Assembly (NCBI GenBank): GCA_035308365.1 | Contig: DATGGU010000064.1 | Location: 22,549-86,548 of the forward strand | Source: PALSA-505 sp035308365 | Lineage (GTDB): Bacteria > Actinomycetota > Actinomycetes > Streptosporangiales > Streptosporangiaceae | Direction of reading: 5' to 3' | DNA: 64,000 nt | Shown: piece after piece, positions 46,064 through 53,851 of the stretch | Layout of the letters: each line of letters begins with the position of its first letter | Position numbering within the stretch: the stretch's first letter is position 1 | Position numbers and translations under genes: made by a program | The notes under the pieces: generated by a model | What the model was told of the DNA's origin: nothing | Seen by the model: the letters and a program-made list of their open reading frames with translations, nothing else | Database searches by the model: none

Positions 46064-46874
46064 AGTGCTGCTGCGCGCGCAAGCCCTCCAGCACGTACTG
46101 GTCAAAGAGTGCCGCGACCTGCTCGTCGCTGATTTGTTGCTCGCTTATGCCGGTTTGCCGTATCTGCGCGAGGGTCTGCGCCAGCGCGGTGGCCCGGCCG
46201 GCCGAAAGCCGTGCGGTCAGTTCCTCCCCGGCCGGCGGCCCGGCCATCACCGGCACCTCTTGCATCACCTGCGCGTAGGAAAGCCATTCCGTGCCCGGCC
46301 TGATGTTGACCTTGTCGTCGCTGTAGGCGTATTCATAAATACCCTGCCGGTTGGTCCGGTAGAGCATCTGCCAGTTTTCATCCCAGACGGGAGCCGAGGA
46401 CTCGTACTCGATCCCCTCCTTCTGCTGCCATTCGAGCATGAGGGCGTCGGCCTGCTCCTGGCTCATCCATACGCTGGGGACGGCAGGATCCTCCCACTCA
46501 TAGACTTCGTACAGATTGTCGTACCGGTAGTTCATCTCGTAGTCGTCGGACCGTTCCGGATCGCCGTACCGGTTCTCCGGAACGGACCAGAAAGCCTCTC
46601 GCTCGACTGTGGTGATCCATGGCTCACGCTCGGCTTCCTCGCTGATATCGCCAAGCTTGTCGAGCAATGCCTTTCGTGGCTGACCAGGGTCGATGAGCTG
46701 CGCCTCGTCACTGTTGAGCCAGTCGAAGAGCTCGGTCTGGCGTTCCACCGACTTGTACCAATCCGGATCTCCCCAGCCAAAATGGGCCGAGATTCCTTCC
46801 CTGGCGTTATGGATACCGGTGTCATCGGTATCTGCCATAAGCCATTGAGTCGCCAGGAACTCAGTTATATCCAT
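46062..46874 (-). CDS. Hypothetical protein, acidic and aromatic-rich
   Basis: A 270-residue protein. The ATG at 46874 has CCGGAGG 5 nt upstream and gives MDITEFLATQW; the frame is open a further 45 codons upstream. It is unusually rich in Trp, Tyr, Glu and Asp (SDDYEMNYRYDNLYEVYEWED at about 130-150). The C-terminal 60 residues are Ala/Gln-rich helices (RATALAQTLAQIRQTGISEQ). I recognise no family. Its AT-richer codons match the convergent RING-like gene, so the two may have arrived together. Confidence 0.65.
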   Translation of the reverse strand: MDITEFLATQWLMADTDDTGIHNAREGISAHFGWGDPDWYKSVERQTELFDWLNSDEAQLIDPGQPRKALLDKLGDISEEAEREPWITTVEREAFWSVPENRYGDPERSDDYEMNYRYDNLYEVYEWEDPAVPSVWMSQEQADALMLEWQQKEGIEYESSAPVWDENWQMLYRTNRQGIYEYAYSDDKVNIRPGTEWLSYAQVMQEVPVMAGPPAGEELTARLSAGRATALAQTLAQIRQTGISEQQISDEQVAALFDQYVLEGLRAQQH

Positions 46875-47012
46875 GCTCGCCTCCGGTGTGGCCACAATCT
46901 CGCCGCCACGATAGACGGCCGCTGCGCCGGATGCCGTGGGAAGGCGGTCATCAATGACGCGTACCGAACTGCCGGATCGGGTAATGAGCCTGCCACTTCC
47001 GGCAGCCACCGG

Positions 47013-47840
47013 TCAGCTCGCGGTGCCCCGCCACCAGATCGTGACCACCTCGCGTCCCGCCGACGCCTGGCCGAGAGCGCTCTGCGGCCCGGCCCCGGCC
47101 AGCGCCTCGGCGACCTCGCCGGCCCGCTCGGGCGGCAGGCACAGCCGCCGCCTGGTGATCTCGGCCAGTTCCTCAAAGCTTTCGTAATCGGCGGCGGGCG
47201 GCCGGTGCCACCGCTGGTGACCGGGCTGCAGTCCCATGACGGTCAGGATCCGCAGCAGATCGTCAGCGGTCGGGGCCTGCGGCCGGCGCAGGCCGTGGAA
47301 CCTCAGCCACAAGTCGTTGAGCATGACCAGCGGGTGCTCGGCAGTGGTCTCGGCGACAACCAGCCGCCGGGCCCGCGCGGTCAGGGTGGTGACGAACGGC
47401 GCCAGACCGGGCACGTTGTACAGCACGTGGTGGCAGGTCACCACGTCGGCGGCCGGGACCTGCCCGGCCACCTCGGGCCAGGTCCCGCACACGGTCCTGG
47501 CCGTGACACCGTGGGCCGCGGCCCGCTCGGCCAGCAGTTCCAGCATCCCCTGATCGCTGTCCACGGCGGTCAGCCCGGCCGTCCTTGGCAGCAGCGGCAG
47601 GCAGGCCGCCCCGGCGCCCGCCCCCACGTCCAGCACCGCGCCGGGCGGTTCGAGCGCCGCCCAGGCCCGCTCATAGGACGGCCCGGACGGCTCGCTGCTC
47701 ACCCGGTCGGCCCGGCGCGCGAACACCGGCCGCGGCAGCACCCAGGGATCCTCGGTGGCCGCCGCCCGGATGTCCGCCGGTATCGCCCACGCCTCCAGAT
47801 CCCGCCGCCATCTCGCCAGCAACCCATCCAGCTCGGTCAT
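47013..47840 (-). CDS. Class I SAM-dependent methyltransferase
   Basis: This 275-residue protein starts at the ATG at 47840 with GGAGG 8 nt upstream. Motif I is AVLDVGAGAGAACLPLLPR (about 68-86). TAVDSDQGMLELLAERAAAHG gives the SAM-binding acidic residue, and VVTCHHVLYNVPGLAPFV is a typical motif IV region. The C-terminal half (RPPAADYESFEELAEITRRRLCLPPER) is specific to a group of actinobacterial unknowns. The acceptor is unknown. Confidence 0.85.
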   Translation of the reverse strand: MTELDGLLARWRRDLEAWAIPADIRAAATEDPWVLPRPVFARRADRVSSEPSGPSYERAWAALEPPGAVLDVGAGAGAACLPLLPRTAGLTAVDSDQGMLELLAERAAAHGVTARTVCGTWPEVAGQVPAADVVTCHHVLYNVPGLAPFVTTLTARARRLVVAETTAEHPLVMLNDLWLRFHGLRRPQAPTADDLLRILTVMGLQPGHQRWHRPPAADYESFEELAEITRRRLCLPPERAGEVAEALAGAGPQSALGQASAGREVVTIWWRGTAS

Positions 47841-47923
47841 CGGGCGAACCTCCACATGGATGCCAGAGCGCGCCGTTCCACCATGCTGGCGTACCGGCGC
47901 GCTCTCGCGGAATCGGCCCGCCG

Positions 47924-48697
47924 CTACCTCAGGAAGACGATCTGAACCTTCTTGAAGGTGACGTTGAGGTGCGGGAAGCCGTCGCCGGGGCCGTTCTGGC
48001 TGTCGTCGCCGGCCGCGGCGATCTTGCGCAGCACGCTCATGCCCTGGATCACGAAGCCGAACGGCGTGTAGTTGGGGGCGAGCAGCGGGTTAGCCTCGGT
48101 GTTGAAGAAGAACTGGCTGCCGTTGGTGTTCGGGCCGGCGTTGGCCATCGCCACCATGCCTGCCGGGTAGGTGGCGCCCTTGAGGTTCTCGTCGTTGAAC
48201 TTGTAGCCGGGGGCGCCGGAACCGGTGCCGGTCGGGTCGCCGCACTGCAGCACGAAGATGCCCTTGGTGACCAGCCGGTGGCAGTGCGTCCCGTTGTAGA
48301 AACCGTGCTGCGCCAGGAACCGGAACGAGAATGTGGTGCACGGCGCGGCGTCGGTGAAAGCCGACCAGACGATCAGGCCCTGGGTCGTGAACATCTTGAC
48401 GATGAACGGCCGCCGCGCACTGGCCGTGGTGAAGGGGGGCAGGCCCTTGTAGCGGTCGTAGGGAACCGCGTTGACGAAGCCGCACTTGTTCGCCGCGGTC
48501 CGGATCGCCGGCAGCCCGGCGGGCGCACGCACGGTCCGCGGCAGGACGGTCGCCGACGTCACGCGGGCCGGCTGCAGGGTGAGCACCCGGTCGGTGTGCT
48601 GCGGCGAGGCCTGGGTCACGGTGCTGCCTGCCACGACGCCAGCCAGGCCGAGCGCGACGGTGGCTCCGCCGAGAGTGAAAATTCTGCGCCTTCGCAT
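47924..48697 (-). CDS. Secreted cyclophilin-type peptidyl-prolyl isomerase
   Basis: This 257-residue protein starts at the ATG at 48697, which has GAGAGG 7 nt upstream (the ATG at 48724 does not). The first 30 residues, MRRRRIFTLGGATVALGLAGV, form a signal peptide or N-terminal membrane anchor. The cyclophilin domain (about 85-257) shows FLAQHGFYNGTHCHRLVTKGIFVLQCGDPTGTGSGAPGY, GMVAMANAGPNTNGSQFFFNT and FGFVIQGMSVLRKI. It should help fold exported proteins. No operon partner is evident. Confidence 0.92.
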   Translation of the reverse strand: MRRRRIFTLGGATVALGLAGVVAGSTVTQASPQHTDRVLTLQPARVTSATVLPRTVRAPAGLPAIRTAANKCGFVNAVPYDRYKGLPPFTTASARRPFIVKMFTTQGLIVWSAFTDAAPCTTFSFRFLAQHGFYNGTHCHRLVTKGIFVLQCGDPTGTGSGAPGYKFNDENLKGATYPAGMVAMANAGPNTNGSQFFFNTEANPLLAPNYTPFGFVIQGMSVLRKIAAAGDDSQNGPGDGFPHLNVTFKKVQIVFLR

Positions 48698-48818
48698 AGT
48701 GTTGCCTCTCTGTTTTCTGAGCACAGCGGCGCAAGCCTAGATCGCGCCGGCCGCCGGCCGGAAGAGCATGACGGTTAATCGCGGAGGATTGACCGGAACG
48801 GCGAACATACTGGGACAG

Positions 48819-49445
48819 ATGGCTTCTCTCATCCCCCGCGAGCGGGCCGAGGTCGCACCCGGCGCGGTGCACATACCCGGCTGGCTGAGCCTCGGCGAGC
48901 AGCGCGGGCTGGTCGAGGCATGCCGGGAGTGGGCCCGCCCGCCGGCCGGGATGCGTGCCACCCGGCTGCCCGGCGGGGGCGTCATGTCCGTGCGCACCGT
49001 CTGCCTGGGCTGGCACTGGGTTCCCTACCGGTACTCCCGGGTTGCCGAGGACGTCGACGGCGCTCCGGTCAAGCCGTTCCCCGGCTGGCTCGCCGATCTG
49101 GGCCGCCGCGCCGCCGGTGACGGTTACCATCCCGATGTCGCCCTGATCAACTACTACGACGGCGCGGCCAAGCTGGGCATGCACGCCGACCGGGACGAGA
49201 GGTCGCTGGCACCCGTGGTATCGCTGAGCCTCGGGGACAGTTGCGTGTTCCGCTTCGGCAACACCGAGAACCGCGGCCGGCCGTGGACCGACGTGCTGCT
49301 GGAATCGGGCGACCTGTTTGTCTTCGGCGGCCCGTCCCGGCTCGCCTACCACGGCGTGCCCAAGACGATGCCCGGCACCGGCCCGGCCGGCATCGGCCTG
49401 GCCACCGGCCGCCTCAATATCACTCTGCGTGAATCGGGACTGTGA
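48819..49445 (+). CDS. alkB: AlkB-family 2-oxoglutarate-dependent dioxygenase
   Basis: A protein of about 208 residues that should remove alkyl groups from DNA or RNA bases by oxidation. The iron ligands are in GMHADRDE (HxD) and AYHGVPK (second His), and the 2-oxoglutarate arginine is in RLNITLRESG. INYYDGAAKLGMHAD and VVSLSLGDSCVFRFG are standard AlkB motifs. The ATG at 48819 is preferred because the preceding codons have AT-rich third positions. An ATG at 48768 with GGAAG before it is the alternative and adds 17 residues. Confidence 0.9.
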   Translation: MASLIPRERAEVAPGAVHIPGWLSLGEQRGLVEACREWARPPAGMRATRLPGGGVMSVRTVCLGWHWVPYRYSRVAEDVDGAPVKPFPGWLADLGRRAAGDGYHPDVALINYYDGAAKLGMHADRDERSLAPVVSLSLGDSCVFRFGNTENRGRPWTDVLLESGDLFVFGGPSRLAYHGVPKTMPGTGPAGIGLATGRLNITLRESGL

Positions 49446-49499
49446 TTTCTTCCTGACGATGGCAGCCAGGCTCCTCGCGCAGGCCAGCCTCGTCCACTG

Positions 49500-49928
49500 T
49501 CACACGGGAAAAGACCGCGCGTGCAGGCTGACCGCATAGCCGCTGCCGGTGTTGACCATCCTGGCCGGGCTGCGCCCGGCGCGAACCCGGGTCCGGCCGT
49601 GGGAGAGCGGACGGCTGCCGTGCGTAGTGTGCTCGGCCATCGCCCCGGCGACCAGGCAGGCCACCTCCCAGTCCGGCTCGTCGCCCCGGTAACCGGGCGG
49701 CAGGACGAGCAGCCACGCCGCACAATCCAGTCCCGGCGCGGCGACCGGGATATGGACCGCACGATGCGGGTCGAACCGGACCAGGCCCCACCAGCTCTCC
49801 GGATCCGCCACCAGCAGCCGCAGGCAGGCGGCCAGGGAGCCGATGGTCGCGCGGGCGCCGTGGGCGGCAGCGCCCGGTTCCCCGGCGAGCAGGGCGATCT
49901 CGGGGGCGGCAGAGGTGTCGAGCTTCAT
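49500..49928 (-). CDS. Degenerate cysteine-dioxygenase-like cupin protein
   Basis: A 142-residue ORF with AAGGA 7 nt before the ATG. The sequence follows actinobacterial cysteine dioxygenases: LRLLVADPESWWGLVRFDP (36-54), AWLLVLPPGYRG (71-82), RPLSHGRTRV (106-115) and MVNTGSGYAVSLHARSFP (124-141). The HxH iron site expected right after PPGYRG is replaced by DEPDW, and the third histidine region reads RSPARM. The iron site therefore seems lost and catalysis is unlikely. The poly-Cys leader ORF upstream supports an origin in cysteine metabolism. Confidence 0.65.
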   Translation of the reverse strand: MKLDTSAAPEIALLAGEPGAAAHGARATIGSLAACLRLLVADPESWWGLVRFDPHRAVHIPVAAPGLDCAAWLLVLPPGYRGDEPDWEVACLVAGAMAEHTTHGSRPLSHGRTRVRAGRSPARMVNTGSGYAVSLHARSFPV

Positions 49929-49945
49929 GGGGCGTCCTTCGGATG

Positions 49946-49963
49946 CGGGACACGGCGGTCCCG
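49946..49963 (-). promoter_or_regulatory. Candidate attenuator hairpin before the cysteine-dioxygenase-like gene
   Basis: CGGGAC-ACGGCG-GTCCCG forms a perfect 6-bp stem with a 6-nt loop, a few bases upstream of the AAGGA ribosome site (49935-49939). Lying between the poly-Cys leader ORF and the gene, it could control access to the ribosome site according to where the leader ribosome stalls. No U-tract follows, so translational control is more likely than termination. Confidence 0.5.
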
Positions 49964-49993
49964 GGGCGACGAATCAGGGTCGGCTGAAGGTCG

Positions 49994-50086
49994 TCAGCGA
50001 CAACAACACGAAGGACACATGCAGCACAGGCATGCGGCAGCGCTACCGCGGAATCCGCGGTGCGAGAGCTCGAAGTGCGCTGCCAT
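49994..50086 (-). CDS. Poly-cysteine leader peptide (cysteine-responsive attenuator ORF)
   Basis: A 30-codon ORF from ATG 50086 to TGA 49994 whose last 12 residues read CLCCMCPSCCCR: seven Cys codons (three TGC, four TGT) just before the stop. A promoter-like pair (TTGACA at 50117-50122, TGCTAC at 50092-50097) places the transcription start at the ATG, so the ORF is probably leaderless. Leaderless poly-Cys ORFs in mycobacteria are described as cysteine-sensing attenuators of downstream genes. The stop is 65 nt upstream of the cysteine-dioxygenase-like ATG. Confidence 0.75.
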   Translation of the reverse strand: MAAHFELSHRGFRGSAAACLCCMCPSCCCR

Positions 50087-50091
50087 GCCCC

Positions 50092-50122
50092 GTAGCACAC
50101 CGCAACCACGCAGCGTTGTCAA
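50092..50122 (-). promoter_or_regulatory. Promoter of the poly-Cys leader
   Basis: On the minus strand, TTGACA (50122-50117) and TGCTAC (50097-50092) are separated by 19 bp, with 5 nt from the -10 box to the A of the leader ATG. The -35 is a perfect consensus; the spacer is slightly long. The TTGACA lies only about 10 bp downstream of the rluA-type gene's stop, so the leader has its own promoter. Confidence 0.55.
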
Positions 50123-50131
50123 GCTGGACGG

Positions 50132-50905
50132 CTAGGAAACGCTGGCAAGTTCCTGGAGCGCGGCGTCGAGCCGGACCTCCTGGCCACCGGAGAAGGCAGT
50201 GCGGAAACCCTCGTCCGGCGGAGCCCAGAACTGAGTGCGCGGCTCGTCCAGCCAGTCGCAGGCGATCTCACAGCCCCAGGAGTGCAGGTAGGTCCGCTGG
50301 CCCTCCTGGCCGCCGTGGAACAGCGGGTCACCGGCGATGGGGAAGCCGAGCCAGGCCAGGTGGACCCGGATCTGGTGCCGGCGGCCGGTGACCGGCTTGA
50401 CCACCAGCAGTGTGTGGCCGCCGCAGGCCAGCGCGACCGCGAACTCCGTCACCGAGTCGTAGCTGGGCTTGGACCGGTCGATTTCCGCGGGCGGCAGCGC
50501 GAACCGGCGTGCGGAGGCGTCGTACCCGATGGCCTTCCGGTCGCCGGCGATCCGGATGGTGCCCTTCCGGCCGGGGCGAAGCGGCAGGTCGATGGTGGCG
50601 CGGGCGGGCAGCTCGGTGCCTTCCACCCAGGCCAGGTAGCGCTTGTCCGCGTCCCGGCTGGCGAACTGCCGGGTCAGCGACGCATGCGCGGTCCGGGTCT
50701 TGGCCAGCAGCAGCAGTCCCGAGGTGACCTTGTCGATGCGGTGTACCCAGTGCACCGGCTCCCCGGCGGCCTCGGCCAGGTCGACCAGGGACTCGCCGTG
50801 CCGCTCACCCATGACGGAGATGCCGGGAGCCTTGTTGAGCACGAGAAGCTGGCCGTCCTCGTAGACGGGATCCCGCCGGAGTTCGGGCCAGCTGAAGGTT
50901 GCCAT
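50132..50905 (-). CDS. RluA-family pseudouridine synthase
   Basis: A 257-residue enzyme with the RluA catalytic motif HRIDKVTSGLLLLAKT (catalytic Asp in HRID; leucine is more usual than isoleucine). Other motifs are LVLNKAPGISVMG near the N-terminus, DKRYLAWVEG, and GRRHQIRVHLAWLGFPIAGDPLF near the end. It converts uridine to pseudouridine in rRNA or tRNA; the target is not predictable. No S4 domain is present. It starts 4 bp after the HAD gene stop and is probably co-transcribed with it. Confidence 0.92.
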   Translation of the reverse strand: MATFSWPELRRDPVYEDGQLLVLNKAPGISVMGERHGESLVDLAEAAGEPVHWVHRIDKVTSGLLLLAKTRTAHASLTRQFASRDADKRYLAWVEGTELPARATIDLPLRPGRKGTIRIAGDRKAIGYDASARRFALPPAEIDRSKPSYDSVTEFAVALACGGHTLLVVKPVTGRRHQIRVHLAWLGFPIAGDPLFHGGQEGQRTYLHSWGCEIACDWLDEPRTQFWAPPDEGFRTAFSGGQEVRLDAALQELASVS

Positions 50906-50909
50906 CGGG

Positions 50910-51929
50910 TCAGGCCCGGCCGAGCTGGCGCAGCGCCGCGCTGGCAGCCTCCGGGCTGAGATCCGGGGCCGCCCAGGCCGCCGCGGCCAGCGCTCTGAGC
51001 GCGTCGATGCGGTCTCCGGAACCGGTCAGTTCCAGGCTGCCGGTGCGCGCGGTCCAGCCACCGCAGGCGTAACCACCGTCGGCCGCGGTCACCTCGGGGT
51101 GCGGGTGCAGCAGCCCGGCCAGCCCCTCGGCCAGGTAGGACGGCCGCTGGCCAGGCGGCGCGAGCAGCAGGCCGGCCGGGGTGGTCACGCCGGTCAGCAC
51201 CAGCAGGCTGTCGGCGCCCACCCGGCACGCGCCCTCGATGTCGGTGTCCAGCCGGTCGCCGACGACCAGGGGGCGTTTCGCACCGGTCCGCTGCACGGAC
51301 TCGGCGTGCAGCGGCGGCTCCGGCTTGCCGGCGACCAGCGGCGTGACCCCGGTGGCATTGGCGATGACCCGGATCATCGACCCGTTTCCCGGTTGCGGTC
51401 CGCGTGGCGTGGGCAGCGTGGGGTCGGCGTTGGACGCGACGAACAGCGCGCCGGCCTCGACTGCCAGCGCGCCCTCGGCCAGCTCGGCGTAGCCCACGTC
51501 GGGCGAATAACCCTGGACGACCGCGGCCGGCTTGGCCGCGGCCGCGGAGACCGGCCGCAGGCCGCGCTCCCTGACCGCGGCACGCAGCCCGGTCCCGCCG
51601 ATGACCAGCACGGCAGAGCCGGCGGGCAGCCGCTCGGCCAGCAGCCGGGCCGCCGCCTGCGCCGAGGTGACGACGTCGCCGGGGCTGGCCGCCACGCCGA
51701 GCCTGGTGAGCTGTGCGGAGATGGCCGAGGGGGTGCGGTAGGCGTTGTTCGTGACGAACGCGAGGCGCAGGCCGGCCCCGGCCGCCTTGCCCAGCGCCTC
51801 GGCCGCGCCGGGGATGGCGTTGCCGCCCAGGTAGACGACGCCGTCCAGGTCAAGCAGTGCGACGTCGTAGTGCGAGCTGAGCGGCTCGGCGCAGCCTTGC
51901 AGCGCACCCTTCGGGCCGTGGCTGGTCAT
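50910..51929 (-). CDS. HAD-IIA family phosphatase
   Basis: This 339-residue protein has HAD motif I DLDGVVYLGG (26-35), motif II FVTNNAYRTP (Thr to Asn; the FVTNN form is common in the IIA subfamily), and motif IV VVGDRLDTDIEGA (about 218-230) with a C2-type cap between. It resembles NagD/p-nitrophenylphosphatase-type enzymes acting on small phosphorylated metabolites. The ATG overlaps the stop of the TPR gene (ATGA). TPR-HAD pairs upstream of tlyA are a recurring actinobacterial arrangement. Confidence 0.92.
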   Translation of the reverse strand: MTSHGPKGALQGCAEPLSSHYDVALLDLDGVVYLGGNAIPGAAEALGKAAGAGLRLAFVTNNAYRTPSAISAQLTRLGVAASPGDVVTSAQAAARLLAERLPAGSAVLVIGGTGLRAAVRERGLRPVSAAAAKPAAVVQGYSPDVGYAELAEGALAVEAGALFVASNADPTLPTPRGPQPGNGSMIRVIANATGVTPLVAGKPEPPLHAESVQRTGAKRPLVVGDRLDTDIEGACRVGADSLLVLTGVTTPAGLLLAPPGQRPSYLAEGLAGLLHPHPEVTAADGGYACGGWTARTGSLELTGSGDRIDALRALAAAAWAAPDLSPEAASAALRQLGRA

Positions 51930-52516
51930 GCGCCCGCCGTCTGCGTACCGGGACCGTCGTTGTGGGCGCCGTCGTTGTGGGCGCCGTCGTTGTGGGCGCC
52001 GTCGTTGTGGGCGCCGTCGTTGTGGGCGCCGTCGGCGCGGGCGCGCAGGGTGGCCCGGACATCCCGCAGGGCGGCCGAGTAGTGCGGCAGGTCGGGGCGC
52101 ATGGCGGCGGCCAGTGCGAGGTATTCCGCGGCGTGACCTGGGTCACCGCACCGGGCCAGGGCGAGGCCCAGGCCGAAGTGGGCGTAGTCGTCGGCCGGGC
52201 TGGCCTCCACGATCTTCCGGAAGTTCTGCACGGCCAGCTCGTACCATCCGGCATCGAACTGTGCCCTGGCCAGCGCCTCGCGGACCATCCGCGACCCGGG
52301 CTCGGCGTCCGCGGCGCGTTCCAGAAGCTGCGCGGCCGCCGCCGGGCTGTGCTTGCCGAGCAGCTCGATCCCACGCTGGTACCAGGCATAGGCGTCGCCC
52401 TCGGGCTGCGTTCTGCCTTCCTGGCCGGAAACACGCCCTGCGGCCTGGCCGGTGTCCTCGGGTGGCTCTTGATCTCCCTGCCGGGAATCTTGACCACCGT
52501 ACGGACCTTCTGTCAT
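51926..52516 (-). CDS. Tetratricopeptide-repeat protein
   Basis: This 196-residue protein has about three TPR units (AYAWYQRGIELLGKHSPAAA; ALARAQFDAGWYELAVQNFR; YAHFGLGLALARCGDPGHAA) between a polar N-terminus and a repeat tail of five GAHND pentapeptides. Part of the N-terminus (VSGQEGRTQ) comes from one 30-bp dispersed repeat unit. TPRs mediate protein contacts. The gene overlaps the HAD gene. Its ATG lies 2 bp from the divergent DUF1015 start, so one of these starts may be wrong; an ATG at 52570 is the alternative here. Confidence 0.82.
   Translation of the reverse strand: MTEGPYGGQDSRQGDQEPPEDTGQAAGRVSGQEGRTQPEGDAYAWYQRGIELLGKHSPAAAAQLLERAADAEPGSRMVREALARAQFDAGWYELAVQNFRKIVEASPADDYAHFGLGLALARCGDPGHAAEYLALAAAMRPDLPHYSAALRDVRATLRARADGAHNDGAHNDGAHNDGAHNDGAHNDGPGTQTAGA
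51956..52030. repeat. Five exact 15-bp tandem repeats (GAHND)
   Basis: GTCGTTGTGGGCGCC occurs five times in a row without a mismatch. On the minus strand it encodes five GAHND units at the C-terminus of the TPR protein. The perfect identity suggests recent expansion by slippage, and copy number may vary among strains. Confidence 0.95.
52414..52443 (+). repeat. Dispersed 30-bp repeat, single unit
   Basis: TGCCTTCCTG followed by GCCGGAAACACGCCCTGCGG matches the family core with two substitutions. It lies inside the 5' part of the TPR gene (antisense to it) and reads toward the DUF1015 gene, 75 bp ahead of that start. Confidence 0.7.
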
Positions 52517-52518
52517 GT

Positions 52519-53838
52519 GTGCAGACCTTTCAATCGGGCCGGACGGCCGTCCTGCGGGACCAAACCGCACTGGTCCTCGAACCCTTCCGCGGCGTCAGGT
52601 ACTCTCCCGGGCGGGTGAGCGGCCTCGCTGAAGTGACCTCCCCACCGTATGACGTGATCGGGGACGCCGCCGCGACCAGGCTGCTGGCCGCGGACAGCCA
52701 CAACGTGGTGCAGCTCATTGTCCCGCAAACCGGCGGGAAGCGGAGCGAGGGCAGCTACGGCGACGCCGCTGGCACCCTGCGGCGCTGGCTGGCCGAGGGC
52801 GTGCTGGTGCCCGATCCCGAGCCCGCCCTGTACGTGTATGAACAGTCGGACGCAGCGGGCAACGTGCTGCAGCGCGGCCTCATCGGCGCGCTCAGTCTCA
52901 GCCCGCCCGGCGCCGGTGTGGTGCTGCCGCACGAGGACGTGATGCCGGGGCCGGTGCGGGGCAGGCTCCAGCTCATGACGGCCACCCGGGCCAACCTGGA
53001 GCCGATCTTCCTGCTCACCGACGGCACACCCGGGGCGGCGGCCAGGCTGGTGGACCAGGTCGCCATGGAGCGGGCGCCGCTGCTCGACGTGGTGACCGAG
53101 GACGGGCTAGCGCACCGGATGTGGGCGGTCACGGACCCAGCCGAGCTGGCGGCGGTCGCCGCGGACCTCGCGCCACGGCACGCGCTGATCGCCGACGGGC
53201 ATCACCGCTACGCGGCCTACCTGGAGCTGCAGGCCCGGATGCGGGCCTCCGGCGCGGGAGCGGGGCCGTGGGACCAGGGGCTCGCGCTGCTGGTCGACTC
53301 CACCGTCTACCCACCCCGGATCAATCCCATCCACCGGGTCATCCCTGGGCTGCGTCCCGCCGATGCCGTGGCGGCGGCCCGAGCGGGCTTCCGGGTGCGC
53401 GAAATCGACGGCGAACTGGCGGCCGGGCTGGCCGCGCTGCGCGATGCCGGAGCCGCGGGAGCGGCGTTCCTGGTCGGGGGAGATGGCACGCTGAACCTGC
53501 TGACCGGCCCCGATCCAGGTCAGGTGACGGCGGCCATGCCGGCCGGGCGTTCGCCACACTGGCGGGGGCTGCCTGCCTCGATCCTCCAGGAGTTCTTGCT
53601 GGAACGGCTGTGGGGGATCCGTGACGACGAAGCCGCGGTGCGCGTTGTGCACGACAACGCCGCGACCGCCTTGCGCGCCGCCGGGGAAACCGGCGGGACG
53701 GCCGTCATCTGCAACCCGGTGTCCGCGCAGGACGTACAGGCGGTCGCGGCGGATGGCGAGCGGGTGCCGAGGAAGTCGACCTCGTTTGGCCCGAAGCCAC
53801 GGACCGGCCTGGTGATGCGCACCTTCGACGCTGACTGA
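52519..53838 (+). CDS. DUF1015 family protein
   Basis: A protein of about 439 residues. The conserved start RGVRYSPGRVSGLAEVTSPPYDVI, the middle HEDVMPGPVRGRLQLMTATRANLEPIFLL and HALIADGHHRYAAYLEL are DUF1015 signatures. The DGHHRY motif is ParB-like in some descriptions of the family. Bacterial members are widespread; links to serine metabolism have been suggested for relatives, but no activity can be claimed here. The GTG at 52519 is the only reasonable start before the conserved block. Confidence 0.85.
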   Translation: MQTFQSGRTAVLRDQTALVLEPFRGVRYSPGRVSGLAEVTSPPYDVIGDAAATRLLAADSHNVVQLIVPQTGGKRSEGSYGDAAGTLRRWLAEGVLVPDPEPALYVYEQSDAAGNVLQRGLIGALSLSPPGAGVVLPHEDVMPGPVRGRLQLMTATRANLEPIFLLTDGTPGAAARLVDQVAMERAPLLDVVTEDGLAHRMWAVTDPAELAAVAADLAPRHALIADGHHRYAAYLELQARMRASGAGAGPWDQGLALLVDSTVYPPRINPIHRVIPGLRPADAVAAARAGFRVREIDGELAAGLAALRDAGAAGAAFLVGGDGTLNLLTGPDPGQVTAAMPAGRSPHWRGLPASILQEFLLERLWGIRDDEAAVRVVHDNAATALRAAGETGGTAVICNPVSAQDVQAVAADGERVPRKSTSFGPKPRTGLVMRTFDAD

Positions 53839-53851
53839 CGCGTCCCGCCGG

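Noticed and set aside
51956..52030. CRISPR-like array
   Set aside because: Repeats are contiguous 15-mers without spacers and encode GAHND within a gene; no cas genes in the window.
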